From an uncultured Dechloromonas sp. (lineage in GTDB: Bacteria; Pseudomonadota; Gammaproteobacteria; Burkholderiales; Rhodocyclaceae): a stretch of 34,726 nucleotides of DNA. The notes under the pieces were generated by a model. That model ran no database searches. It was not told the origin of the DNA and saw only the letters and a program-made list of their open reading frames with translations. The position numbers and the translations under genes were made by a program. Below, piece by piece: positions 25,027 through 33,112 of this stretch (the stretch's first letter is position 1; the number at the start of each line of letters is the position of its first letter). Location: NCBI GenBank assembly GCA_937996725.1, contig CALKUR010000031.1:1-34726 (forward strand), read 5' to 3'.

Positions 25027-25548
25027 TCAGATGGGCCGTTCGTAATCCCGATCTTTGGTCAGGAACTGAGGCAACATCAACACATAGGTCGCGGGCACCC
25101 ATAGCAAGCCACTAATGAGCGGCTGCGCCAGATAGAGATACCCTGGAAATTCATCGCCGGCGAACCAACGCACCAGCACCTCGATCAAGGCACCGGCTAA
25201 CAGAATCGGCAGCACATGCATCACCTGCTGCTTGAGCGGCAGCCAAAGAATCCGTGCCGACAACACACGTCCTGCGTAAGCAACCAACACGTAGGCCAGC
25301 GCATGCTGTCCCATCAGGCTGCCATCAACTACGTCCATGAGGATGCCCAGCAAAAACGCCGTGCCACTCCCCACCACCAATGGGGCGCGTACTGACCAGA
25401 ACAGCAACACCAACATGACCCACTCCGGAAAAAGCGGCCAGAAGGAAGTCGGCAATAGATTCAGCAGAAATGCCAACACCAGCGTCATCCGGATAAACCC
25501 GGGGCGCGCCGGGCGCAACAGGCGTGAAGACTGGTAATTGATCTGCAT
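25027..25548 (-). CDS. mreD: Rod shape-determining protein MreD
   Basis: A 173-aa inner-membrane protein with about five hydrophobic helices that links MreC to the cytoplasmic MreB filament in rod-shape control. Sequence is poorly conserved across the family; the segments FLLNLLPTSFWPLFPEWVMLVLLFW and FLLGILMDVVDGSLMGQHALAYVLVAY are typical. Identity rests mainly on these and its position between mreC and mrdA. It overlaps mreC by 1 nt (TAATG). Confidence 0.93.
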   Translation of the reverse strand: MQINYQSSRLLRPARPGFIRMTLVLAFLLNLLPTSFWPLFPEWVMLVLLFWSVRAPLVVGSGTAFLLGILMDVVDGSLMGQHALAYVLVAYAGRVLSARILWLPLKQQVMHVLPILLAGALIEVLVRWFAGDEFPGYLYLAQPLISGLLWVPATYVLMLPQFLTKDRDYERPI

Positions 25549-26471
25549 TACTGGGCCTTCCGCTTCTTCTTACTAAACGTTGTGGCCTGCTGATCGGTTT
25601 TACGATCCAGGCTCTCTGGTCGTTCATGCGGCAACGTCACCGGCTCCAGCAACAGCACTTCGCCATAGCGGCCCATGCCTGCGGCCGGCGAAAGAATGAA
25701 ACGGGAAAAGATTCCGTTCGCATCGCTTTCCAGACTTTCGACTTTGCCGACCTTCAATCCACGCGGATAAATACCGTCGATTCCTGACGTCACAATCCAG
25801 TCGCCTACCTGCACATCTGCGTTCGACGACATATAACGCATCTCCAGACGACCATCGCCCGTACCAAACACAACGGTTCGTAAGCCATTCCGTACCACCT
25901 GTGCCGGAATCGATTGATTGCGATCAGTGAGCAGCGTCACTTCCGCATAATCCGGTGCCACACGAGTCACCTGGCCCACCACACCCTGGTCGTCAACCAC
26001 GGGCTGGCCTTCGATCACGCCCTGATTGCTGCCGCGATCGAGAATTACGCGACGATTAAACGGATCGCGCGCACTATAAAGAATGCTGGCCGGTTGTACG
26101 CGCGCGCCCAACTGGCGGCGCGTCTCCAACAGCTTGCGCAGAAACTGATTCTCGGCTTCCAGCACTTCCAGCCGCTGTGTTTTTTCGGCGTCGATCAATC
26201 GGGCTTGACGCAATGCTGCATTATCGCGGCGCGCTTGATCCAAGGTCACCGCATATTCATCAACCGTAGTCAGGGCAATCACCGGCCACTGCACCACTTT
26301 TTTGAGCGGTGAAACCACTTCCGTCACGGCACTGCGCAACGGTTCCAGATAACGGAAACGATCATCCAGCACGAGCAACGAAATCGCCGAGCAGGCGTAC
26401 AGAATCAACAGGGCCAGCGGTGCTGGCCCTTGCTTGAATAACGGCGGTGGTTGTTGCTCGAAACCGGGCAT
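25548..26471 (-). CDS. mreC: Rod shape-determining protein MreC
   Basis: A 307-aa bitopic protein with a short cytoplasmic N-terminus, one membrane helix (about 18-36), a periplasmic coiled coil (about 65-105, QARRDNAALRQARLIDAEKTQRLEVLEAENQFLRK) and the beta-rich MreC core (YSARDPFNRRVILDRGSNQGV, QPVVDDQGVVGQV, VGDWIVTSGIDGIYPRGLKVG). It scaffolds PBP2 and RodA in the periplasm. The C-terminus ends in a Lys/Arg-rich stretch (SKKKRK). It starts 24 nt after mreB ends. Confidence 0.96.
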   Translation of the reverse strand: MPGFEQQPPPLFKQGPAPLALLILYACSAISLLVLDDRFRYLEPLRSAVTEVVSPLKKVVQWPVIALTTVDEYAVTLDQARRDNAALRQARLIDAEKTQRLEVLEAENQFLRKLLETRRQLGARVQPASILYSARDPFNRRVILDRGSNQGVIEGQPVVDDQGVVGQVTRVAPDYAEVTLLTDRNQSIPAQVVRNGLRTVVFGTGDGRLEMRYMSSNADVQVGDWIVTSGIDGIYPRGLKVGKVESLESDANGIFSRFILSPAAGMGRYGEVLLLEPVTLPHERPESLDRKTDQQATTFSKKKRKAQ

Positions 26472-26495
26472 TGCGCGCCCCGTCCGCTGATCCGA

Positions 26496-27539
26496 TTACT
26501 CGGACGCGAAAATGTTGCCGAGCTTGTCCATCTTTTCCAGCGCGATACCGCAACCACGCACCACACAGGTCAGCGGGTCTTCGGCCACCATCACTGGCAG
26601 ACCGGTCTCTTCGCGCAGCAGACGGTCCAGATCGCGCAGCAGTGCGCCGCCACCTGTCAGAATCAAACCGCGCTCGGCAATATCGGCGCCCAATTCCGGC
26701 GGCGTTTGTTCCAGCGCTTGCTTCACAGCAGTCACGATCTGGTTGGTCGGCTCTGATAGCGCTTCCAGAATTTCATTCGACGTAATCGTAAACGTACGCG
26801 GAATCCCTTCGGCCAGGTTACGACCCTTCACTTCCATTTCCAGCACTTCCACGCCCGGGAATGCAGTGCCAATTTTCTTTTTAATGTTCTCGGCCGTGGT
26901 GTCGCCGATCAGCATGCCGAAGTTACGACGGATGTAGTTGATGATCGCTTCGTCGAACTTATCACCGCCCACGCGCACCGATGTCGAATACACCAGACCA
27001 CCCAGCGAGATCACGCCCACTTCGGTTGTACCACCACCGATATCTACCACCATCGAACCGGTCGCTTCGCCAACCGGCAGATCTGCACCAATGGCGGCCG
27101 CCATCGGCTCTTCAATCAGATACACCTGCGATGCGCCAGCACCCAGAGCCGATTCACGAATCGCACGGCGCTCTACCTGCGTCGAACCACACGGCACACA
27201 AATGATGATGCGCGGTGCCGGTGCAAACATGCGCACATCGTGCACGCGCTTAATGAACTGCTTCAGCATCTGTTCGGTAATCGTAAAGTCAGCGATCACA
27301 CCATCCTTCATCGGACGAATCGCATTAATGCTGCCCGGCGTGCGGCCCAGCATCATCTTCGCTTCTTTACCCACGGCCTCGATGCTCTTACGCGCATTCG
27401 GGCCACCATCGGTACGAATCGCAACCACCGACGGCTCATCCAGCACGATGCCTTTTCCGCGTGCATAAATCAGCGTATTGGCCGTACCCAGATCGATTGC
27501 CAGGTCGTTAGAAAACATGCCGCGAAACAGTCCGAACAT
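26496..27539 (-). CDS. mreB: Actin-like rod-shape protein MreB
   Basis: Cytoplasmic actin homologue whose membrane-bound filaments orient elongasome complexes. The 347-aa product has the expected length and actin-fold motifs: AIDLGTANTLIYARGKGIVLDEPSVVAI (phosphate 1), VDIGGGTTEVGVISLGG (phosphate 2) and ILTGGGALLRDLDRLL (adenosine). The amphipathic N-terminus MFGLFRGMF probably binds membrane. I chose the start at 27539 because of this and a GGAG site 8 nt upstream; an in-frame ATG at 27608 would add 23 unlike residues. It is first in the cluster. Confidence 0.97.
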   Translation of the reverse strand: MFGLFRGMFSNDLAIDLGTANTLIYARGKGIVLDEPSVVAIRTDGGPNARKSIEAVGKEAKMMLGRTPGSINAIRPMKDGVIADFTITEQMLKQFIKRVHDVRMFAPAPRIIICVPCGSTQVERRAIRESALGAGASQVYLIEEPMAAAIGADLPVGEATGSMVVDIGGGTTEVGVISLGGLVYSTSVRVGGDKFDEAIINYIRRNFGMLIGDTTAENIKKKIGTAFPGVEVLEMEVKGRNLAEGIPRTFTITSNEILEALSEPTNQIVTAVKQALEQTPPELGADIAERGLILTGGGALLRDLDRLLREETGLPVMVAEDPLTCVVRGCGIALEKMDKLGNIFASE

Positions 27540-27575
27540 TGTGAAACTCCAGAATTCAAAAATAAGGGTGCAGGG

Positions 27576-27598
27576 GCGCTGAAAAGAAATTTTCGCGC
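27576..27598 (-). promoter_or_regulatory. Stem-loop in the mreB 5' leader
   Basis: GCGC and GAAAA on one side pair with TTTTC and GCGC on the other, nine base pairs with one bulged base (27580) and a 4-base loop at 27586-27589. It ends about 37 nt before the mreB start codon and upstream of its ribosome site. No U tract follows on the mreB strand, so it is not an obvious terminator. Confidence 0.35.
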
Positions 27599-27650
27599 TG
27601 CGCTGCAACGGATGGCCTTCGCCCAGAGACTAGCCCTCGGCTAAACCACG

Positions 27651-27656
27651 TATAAT
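27651..27656 (+). promoter_or_regulatory. Possible -10 element for gatCAB (TATAAT)
   Basis: A perfect TATAAT in the 284-bp gap between divergent mreB and gatC. It would leave a leader of about 160 nt before gatC. The hexamer 17 bp upstream (GACTAG) is a poor -35. Confidence 0.4.
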
Positions 27657-27657
27657 A
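27652..27657 (-). promoter_or_regulatory. Possible -10 element for mreB (TATTAT)
   Basis: On the minus strand TATTAT matches 5 of 6 consensus bases and sits almost exactly on top of the plus-strand TATAAT at 27651-27656. It would start transcription near 27645, giving about 105 nt of leader before mreB. No clear -35 is seen. Confidence 0.38.
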
Positions 27658-27823
27658 CCGCAAATTCAAGGGGATATTTGGAGCCGACCCAATGCCGGCG
27701 CGGGTGATCGTCAAAAATCGGCCGCCGCCGCTAGCGAATAGGCGAAAAACGGTTTTTTGACCGACGTTCCCGTAATTTTGCCCGATTTTAACCTCGTTTT
27801 CCGCTCATTTGCCACTAAAAACC

Positions 27824-28117
27824 ATGGCTTTTACCCCTGAAGACGTACAACGACTGGCCAAACTGGCCCGGATCGAACTTGGTCCGGAACAGGTCAACGC
27901 CACGCTCGGCCACCTCGACAATATTTTCGACATGATCGCCGAGCTGCGCCAGATCAACACCAACGGCATCGCCCCCATGGCGCACGCTTGCGATGTTGGT
28001 CAGCGCCTGCGTGATGACCAGGTCACCGACGGCAGCATCGAGCAACGCGATCGCTGCCTGGCCCTAGCGCCTGAATCCGAAGCCGGCCTCTACCTCGTGC
28101 CGAAGGTGATCGAATGA
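27824..28117 (+). CDS. gatC: Asp-tRNA(Asn)/Glu-tRNA(Gln) amidotransferase subunit C
   Basis: A 97-aa small subunit that stabilises the GatCAB amidotransferase. MAFTPEDVQRLAKLARIEL, LGHLDNIFDMIAELRQINTNGIAPMAH and the ending GLYLVPKVIE are diagnostic. The ATG at 27824 fits the family; an in-frame TTG at 27809 is unlikely. No Shine-Dalgarno sequence is visible in the A-rich bases just upstream. It overlaps gatA by 4 nt (ATGA). Confidence 0.95.
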   Translation: MAFTPEDVQRLAKLARIELGPEQVNATLGHLDNIFDMIAELRQINTNGIAPMAHACDVGQRLRDDQVTDGSIEQRDRCLALAPESEAGLYLVPKVIE

Positions 28118-29568
28118 TTCACGCCAGCCTCAAAGAACTCGCCAGCGCGCTCGATGCCAAAAAAGTTTCCAGCCTGGAGCTGACCGACCTGTTCCTCGGT
28201 CGTATCGCCCAGCACAACCCCACGATCAACGCCTTCGTTACTCTCGACGAAGACAAATCACGCGCTGCCGCCAAAGCGGCCGACGCCGCCCGCGCTGCCG
28301 GCAATGCCGGCCCGCTCACCGGCGTACCGATCGCGCACAAAGACATCTTCTGCCAAGACGGCTGGCGCACCACTTGCGGTTCGCGCATGCTGGAGAACTT
28401 CATTGCGCCATACAACGCCACGGTGGTCGAGCGCTGCAATCAGGCCGGCCTCGTCTCGTTGGGCAAACTCAATATGGACGAGTTCGCCATGGGCTCGTCG
28501 AACGAAACGTCGTACTACGGACCCGTGCGCAACCCGTGGGACACCGATCGCGTACCCGGCGGTTCGTCGGGTGGTTCGGCAGCGGCCGTCGCCGCCCGCC
28601 TCGCACCGGCCGTTACCGGCACCGATACCGGCGGTTCGATTCGCCAACCAGCCGCGCTGTGCGGCCTCACTGGACTCAAGCCGTCATACGGCACCGTGTC
28701 CCGCTGGGGCATGATCGCCTTTGCTTCGTCGCTCGATCAGGCCGGCCCGATGGCGCACTCTGCCGAAGATTGCGCACTGTTGCTCAATGCCTTTGCGGGT
28801 TTCGACGCCAAAGACTCGACGAGCCTCGAGCGCGACAACGAAGACTACACGCGCTCGCTGGAGCAACCGCTCAAGGGTCTGCGCATCGGTCTGCCTAAAG
28901 AGTTTTTTAATGCGGACGGTGATGCTGCCACCATGGCCGCCATCGATGCCGCGCTTGCTGAATACCGCAAGCTCGGTGCCGAAACTGTCGAAGTCTCGCT
29001 GCCATCCATCGGCCAATCAGTCTCTGCCTACTACGTCATCGCCCCGGCCGAAGCCAGCTCGAACCTCTCGCGTTTCGACGGCGTCCGTTATGGTTATCGC
29101 GCGCCAGAATACAGTGACCTCAACGACATGTACGCCAAGTCGCGCGCGCAAGGTTTTGGCGAAGAGGTAAAGCGCCGCATCCTCATCGGCACTTACGTGC
29201 TGTCGCATGGGTACTACGACGCTTATTACTTGCAGGCGCAACGCATTCGCCGCCTGATCGCCAACGATTTCGACGAAGCCTTCAAGCAGTGCGACGTCAT
29301 CGCCAGCCCGACCACCCCGGGCACCGCGTTCAAGTTCGGCGAGAAGTCAGGCGACCCCGTGCAGATGTATCTGTCAGACATCTACACTATCGGCGTTAAT
29401 CTGGCCGGTATCCCGGCGCTGTCGCACCCGTGTGGCGAAATCAACGGTCTGCCCGTTGGCATGCAGCTGATCGGCCCATACTTCAGCGAGCATCGCCTGC
29501 TCAACGCCACCCACCAGTATCAGCAAGCCACCGATTGGCATCGCCGCACGCCGGCTGCTTTCGCGTAA
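28114..29568 (+). CDS. gatA: Asp-tRNA(Asn)/Glu-tRNA(Gln) amidotransferase subunit A
   Basis: Amidase-signature glutaminase subunit that releases ammonia from glutamine for transfer to mischarged tRNA on GatB. The 484-aa product has the catalytic Ser-cisSer-Lys triad: K76 (VPIAHKDIF), cis-Ser S151 and nucleophile S175, in VPGGSSGGSAAAVAARLAP and GTDTGGSIRQPA, spaced as in Staphylococcus aureus GatA (K79, S154, S178). Length is normal. It overlaps gatC by 4 nt and precedes gatB by 12 nt. Confidence 0.97.
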   Translation: MIHASLKELASALDAKKVSSLELTDLFLGRIAQHNPTINAFVTLDEDKSRAAAKAADAARAAGNAGPLTGVPIAHKDIFCQDGWRTTCGSRMLENFIAPYNATVVERCNQAGLVSLGKLNMDEFAMGSSNETSYYGPVRNPWDTDRVPGGSSGGSAAAVAARLAPAVTGTDTGGSIRQPAALCGLTGLKPSYGTVSRWGMIAFASSLDQAGPMAHSAEDCALLLNAFAGFDAKDSTSLERDNEDYTRSLEQPLKGLRIGLPKEFFNADGDAATMAAIDAALAEYRKLGAETVEVSLPSIGQSVSAYYVIAPAEASSNLSRFDGVRYGYRAPEYSDLNDMYAKSRAQGFGEEVKRRILIGTYVLSHGYYDAYYLQAQRIRRLIANDFDEAFKQCDVIASPTTPGTAFKFGEKSGDPVQMYLSDIYTIGVNLAGIPALSHPCGEINGLPVGMQLIGPYFSEHRLLNATHQYQQATDWHRRTPAAFA

Positions 29569-29580
29569 AGAGAGAAAGAC

Positions 29581-31023
29581 ATGACCTGGGAAGTCGTCAT
29601 CGGCATGGAAACCCATGCCCAGCTCGCCACCAACTCCAAAATCTTTTCGGGTGCCTCTATCGCCTTCGGCGCAGAGCCGAACGCGCAGACCAGCCTCGTC
29701 GATCTGGCCATGCCGGGCGTGCTGCCGGTACTCAACCGTGAAGCCGTTTCGTGTGCCATTCGCTTCGGTCTCGCCGTCGGTGCCCGCATCGATCAGCGTT
29801 CGATCTTCGCACGCAAGAACTACTTCTATCCGGATCTGCCCAAGGGTTACCAGATCAGCCAGTTTGAAAACCCGGTCGTCGATGGCGGTACCATCACACT
29901 GCAACTGGGCCAAGGCGACAACGTCACAGAAAAAGTCGTGCAACTCACGCGCGCCCACATGGAAGAAGATGCCGGCAAATCGCTGCACGAAGACTTCCAC
30001 GGCCGCACGGGTGTCGACCTCAATCGCGCCGGCACACCACTGCTTGAAATTGTGTCGGAGCCCGACATGCGCTCCTCGGCCGAAGCCGTAGCCTACGCCC
30101 GCGCGCTGCATAGCCTCGTACGCTGGATCGGCATCTGCGACGGTAATATGCAAGAAGGCTCCTTCCGCTGCGACGCCAACGTCTCGGTGCGCAAACCGGG
30201 GCAACCCTTCGGCACGCGCCGCGAAATCAAGAACCTCAACTCCTTCCGCTTCCTGCAACAGGCCATCGACTACGAAGTGCAATGGCAGATCAACGAACTG
30301 GAAGAAGGCCGCGCCATTCAACAGGCCACCGTGCTGTTCGATCCAGACACCGGCGAAACGCGTGCCATGCGCACCAAAGAAGATGCGATGGATTATCGCT
30401 ACTTCCCGGACCCCGATCTGCTCCCCGTCATCATCAGCGATGACTGGATCGAACGCGTCCGCGGCGACATGCCGGAACTGCCAGATGCCATGCGCACCCG
30501 TTTTGAAGCGCTTGGCCTCTCGACCTACGACGCCGCTGCCGTCACTGCCTCGCTCGAAATTGCTCGTTATTTCGAGGGCACCCTCAAAGCGGCCGGTAAC
30601 GCGCAAGCCAAACAGGCCGCCAACTGGATCATGGGCGATCTCTCGGCACGACTGAACCGCGAAGACCTCGACATCGACGCGGCTCCGGTTTCGCCCGAAC
30701 AACTGGGGGGCCTTATCGCCCGCATCGCCGACCAGACCATCTCCAACGCCATCGGCAAAAAAGTATTTGACGCGTTGTGGCAAGGCCAGGGCAAGACCGC
30801 CGACGAAATCATCGAAGCGCAAGGTTTGAAGCAAATTACCGACACCGGCGCCATCGAAGCGCTAGTCGATGAAGTCATCGCAGCCAACCCGGACAATGTT
30901 ACCGAATACAAAGCCGGCAAAGAAAAAGCGCTCAACGCGCTGGTCGGACAAATTATGAAGGCCGCCAAGGGCAAGGCCAACCCGCAGCAAGTGAATGACT
31001 TGTTGAAGAAAAAACTTGGTTAA
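29581..31023 (+). CDS. gatB: Asp-tRNA(Asn)/Glu-tRNA(Gln) amidotransferase subunit B
   Basis: The tRNA-binding kinase/transamidase subunit that activates the misacylated Glu or Asp and accepts ammonia from GatA. The 480-aa product shows VIGMETHAQL at the N-terminus, FYPDLPKGYQISQFENPVV, the THMEEDAGKS-type block (RAHMEEDAGKSLH), GSFRCDANVSVR, EIKNLNSFRF, and a C-terminal YqeY/GatB helical domain ending AKGKANPQQVNDLLKKKL. An AGAGAGAAAG site precedes it. A perfect terminator follows 19 bp after the stop. Confidence 0.97.
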   Translation: MTWEVVIGMETHAQLATNSKIFSGASIAFGAEPNAQTSLVDLAMPGVLPVLNREAVSCAIRFGLAVGARIDQRSIFARKNYFYPDLPKGYQISQFENPVVDGGTITLQLGQGDNVTEKVVQLTRAHMEEDAGKSLHEDFHGRTGVDLNRAGTPLLEIVSEPDMRSSAEAVAYARALHSLVRWIGICDGNMQEGSFRCDANVSVRKPGQPFGTRREIKNLNSFRFLQQAIDYEVQWQINELEEGRAIQQATVLFDPDTGETRAMRTKEDAMDYRYFPDPDLLPVIISDDWIERVRGDMPELPDAMRTRFEALGLSTYDAAAVTASLEIARYFEGTLKAAGNAQAKQAANWIMGDLSARLNREDLDIDAAPVSPEQLGGLIARIADQTISNAIGKKVFDALWQGQGKTADEIIEAQGLKQITDTGAIEALVDEVIAANPDNVTEYKAGKEKALNALVGQIMKAAKGKANPQQVNDLLKKKLG

Positions 31024-31042
31024 TCAGGTTTACGCCTCAATC

Positions 31043-31072
31043 AAAAAAGCCGTTCTATCGAACGGCTTTTTT
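31043..31072. terminator. Bidirectional Rho-independent terminator between gatB and pyrE
   Basis: A perfect 13-bp inverted repeat (31043-31055 and 31060-31072) with a TATC loop. A GCCGTTC/GAACGGC core is flanked by six A and six T, so it reads as a terminator for gatB on the plus strand and pyrE on the minus strand. Confidence 0.92.
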
Positions 31073-31088
31073 GCTGGGCTTTTGACAA

Positions 31089-31727
31089 TTAAACCCCGTA
31101 CTGCTCACGATACGCGGCTACGGCCGGGCGATGGCTTGCCAGCTCGGTGTTGTCTTTAAGGAAGTCCAGCAAATCAGCTAGGTTGGCGATAGCAATCACC
31201 GGGATACCGTAAGAAGCAGACACTTCCTGCACCGCCGACAGTTCGCCCGTGCCGCGCTCCATGCGATCCAGCGCGATCAGCACGCCGGCCGGCGTGGCGC
31301 CCTGGTGGCGGATAAGCTCGACCGATTCACGCACCGAGGTGCCGGCCGAAATGACGTCGTCGACGATGAGCACACGACCCTTGAGTGCTGCGCCGACAAT
31401 CGTGCCGCCTTCGCCGTGATCTTTAGCTTCTTTGCGGTTAAAAGCGTAGGGGAAGTTATGTCCCTGCTGCGCCAGCACAACCGAAATGGCAGCGACTAAT
31501 GGAATACCCTTGTAGGCAGGCCCAAAGAGCATGTCGAATTGCAGGCCAGATTCCATCAGGCGGCCGGCATAAAACTCGGCAAGCTTGGCTAAAGCAGCAC
31601 CGTCCTGGAACAAACCCGAGTTAAAGAAATAGGGCGAGAGGCGGCCAGCCTTGGTTTTAAACTCGCCGAAGCGCAGCACGTTCTGGTCGAGGGCGAAGCG
31701 GATGAAATCGTGGCTCAGTGACGACAT
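31089..31727 (-). CDS. pyrE: Orotate phosphoribosyltransferase
   Basis: Converts orotate and PRPP to orotidine 5'-phosphate in pyrimidine synthesis. The 212-aa product has GEFKTKAGRLSPYFFNSGLF, LFGPAYKGIPL, the flexible loop with NRKEAKDHGEGG and the PRPP-binding motif VLIVDDVISAGTS (119-131). It is alone on the minus strand, closed by the shared terminator with gatB and divergent from the glycerate kinase gene. Its start codon lies within a 7-bp inverted repeat. A GATAAT at 31764-31769 may be its -10. Confidence 0.96.
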   Translation of the reverse strand: MSSLSHDFIRFALDQNVLRFGEFKTKAGRLSPYFFNSGLFQDGAALAKLAEFYAGRLMESGLQFDMLFGPAYKGIPLVAAISVVLAQQGHNFPYAFNRKEAKDHGEGGTIVGAALKGRVLIVDDVISAGTSVRESVELIRHQGATPAGVLIALDRMERGTGELSAVQEVSASYGIPVIAIANLADLLDFLKDNTELASHRPAVAAYREQYGV

Positions 31728-31741
31728 GAAAATCTTTCATG
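31725..31741. repeat. Perfect palindrome covering the pyrE start codon
   Basis: CATGAAA, ATC, TTTCATG: a 7-bp inverted repeat with a 3-nt centre. On the minus strand one arm holds the pyrE ATG and the other arm plus centre holds the purine-rich bases that could act as ribosome site. It might be an operator or an mRNA hairpin; chance is possible. Confidence 0.5.
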
Positions 31742-31763
31742 GGTAGGCAATGGAAACTGGTGC

Positions 31764-31769
31764 ATTATC
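31764..31769 (-). promoter_or_regulatory. Possible -10 element for pyrE (GATAAT)
   Basis: GATAAT on the minus strand matches the consensus in 5 of 6 positions, about 37 nt before the pyrE start. The -35 region is poor. Confidence 0.32.
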
Positions 31770-31801
31770 TCAAGACATTGCCCTGGGACGAAATTACCGC
31801 C

Positions 31802-33088
31802 ATGACCCCCCCATTTAACAATGACAGCGCCACCCGCCTATTGCAGGCCATGTTTGAAGCGGCCGTCGCCAGCGCCCAACCTGATCTAAGGGTGCCGCTG
31901 TTTCTGCCGAAAGCGCCCCCTAAGGGCCGACTGATTGTGATCGGTGCCGGGAAGGCTTCGGCGGCGATGGCGCGGGCGGTCGAAATGCATTGGCCAGGCG
32001 AGCTTTCTGGCGTGGTGGTGACCCGTTACGGCTATGAAGAACCCTGTGAGCAGATCGAGATTTTGTCGGCGGCCCACCCAGTGCCGGATGAAGCGGGGCA
32101 CCAAGCAGCCCAGCGGATTCTGGATGCGGTGAGCAACCTCACGCCAGACGATGTGGTGCTTTGCCTGATTTCTGGCGGCGGCTCTTCGCTATTGCCACTC
32201 CCGGCCGAAGGCCTAACGCTAGACGATAAGCAGCGCATCAACCGAGAATTACTGCGCTCGGGTGCGACGATCCGCGAGATGAACTGCGTACGTCGGCATT
32301 TGTCGCAAATCAAAGGTGGGCGCTTAGCGGTAGCCTGTTATCCCGCCCAGGTGATTAACCTGCTGATCTCCGATGTACCGGGCGATGACCCGGCCGATAT
32401 TGCTTCGGGCCCCACAGTCGGCGACCCGACGACTTGTGCTGATGCGCTAGAGATTATTAATCGCTACCAGATTCCAATCCCCGATGCGATTCGCGCCCGA
32501 TTGATGGACGGCAGCCTGGAATCAGTAAAACCTGATGACCAGCGTTTGGCACGGGTAACGACCCATATGATCGCGACACCCCACCAATCGTTACAAGCCG
32601 CGGCTGATATCTCGCTCAAGGCGGGCATTGCCACCTACATCATGGGTGATGCCATTGAGGGTGAAGCCAAAGATGTGGGCACGACCTTTGCCGGTTTGAC
32701 CTTGCAGATTGCCCAGCACAATGCGCCGTTTCAAAAGCCCTGCATTCTGCTCTCGGGTGGGGAAACAACGGTCACGATCCGCGGCGATTGCACCGGCAAG
32801 GGCGGCCGCAATGTGGAGTTTCTGTTGGCTTTGGGCGTTGCACTGCAGGGATTGCCGGGCGTCTATGCGCTCGCCGCCGATACGGATGGCGTGGATGGTT
32901 TAGAAGAAATTGCTGGGGCGGTACTCACACCAGATACGCTGCAACGCTCCTGGGCGCTGAACATCTCGCCACGTGACGCGCTGGACGGTCACGATGCACA
33001 TACCTTTTTTAGCGCGCTCGATCAGTCGCTGATTACCGGTCCGACTAAAACGAACGTCAACGATTTTCGGGCAATCTTGATAACTTAG
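31802..33088 (+). CDS. ttuD: Glycerate 2-kinase (GckA/TtuD type, DUF4147-MOFRL)
   Basis: Phosphorylates D-glycerate to 2-phosphoglycerate. The 428-aa product has an N-terminal DUF4147 domain (GRLIVIGAGKASAAMARAVE, with K51; SAAHPVPDEAGHQAAQRIL; CLISGGGSSLLPLPAEGLTLDDK; NCVRRHLSQIKGGRLA; SDVPGDDPADIASGPTVGD) and a C-terminal MOFRL domain (LLSGGETTVT, GKGGRNVEFLLALGVAL, ALAADTDGVDG). I chose the ATG at 31802 because MTPPFNNDSATRLLQAMF matches the family; an ATG at 31739 adds 21 unlike residues. The adjacent convergent glcFE genes make glyoxylate from glycolate, so both fit a glycolate-to-glycerate route. ttuD is the name used in tartrate degradation. Confidence 0.92.
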   Translation: MTPPFNNDSATRLLQAMFEAAVASAQPDLRVPLFLPKAPPKGRLIVIGAGKASAAMARAVEMHWPGELSGVVVTRYGYEEPCEQIEILSAAHPVPDEAGHQAAQRILDAVSNLTPDDVVLCLISGGGSSLLPLPAEGLTLDDKQRINRELLRSGATIREMNCVRRHLSQIKGGRLAVACYPAQVINLLISDVPGDDPADIASGPTVGDPTTCADALEIINRYQIPIPDAIRARLMDGSLESVKPDDQRLARVTTHMIATPHQSLQAAADISLKAGIATYIMGDAIEGEAKDVGTTFAGLTLQIAQHNAPFQKPCILLSGGETTVTIRGDCTGKGGRNVEFLLALGVALQGLPGVYALAADTDGVDGLEEIAGAVLTPDTLQRSWALNISPRDALDGHDAHTFFSALDQSLITGPTKTNVNDFRAILIT

Positions 33089-33112
33089 CTGATTACTTAG
33101 CTAACCACCTAG

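Noticed and set aside
29374..30834. A 486-codon open frame on the minus strand opposite gatB
   Set aside because: It mirrors the GC-rich third positions of gatB codons, has no recognisable domain, and gatB is certain. Long antisense frames are common in such genes.
31739..31801. Upstream ATG for the glycerate kinase
   Set aside because: It arises from the palindrome at the pyrE start, has no ribosome site and adds 21 residues not seen in the family.
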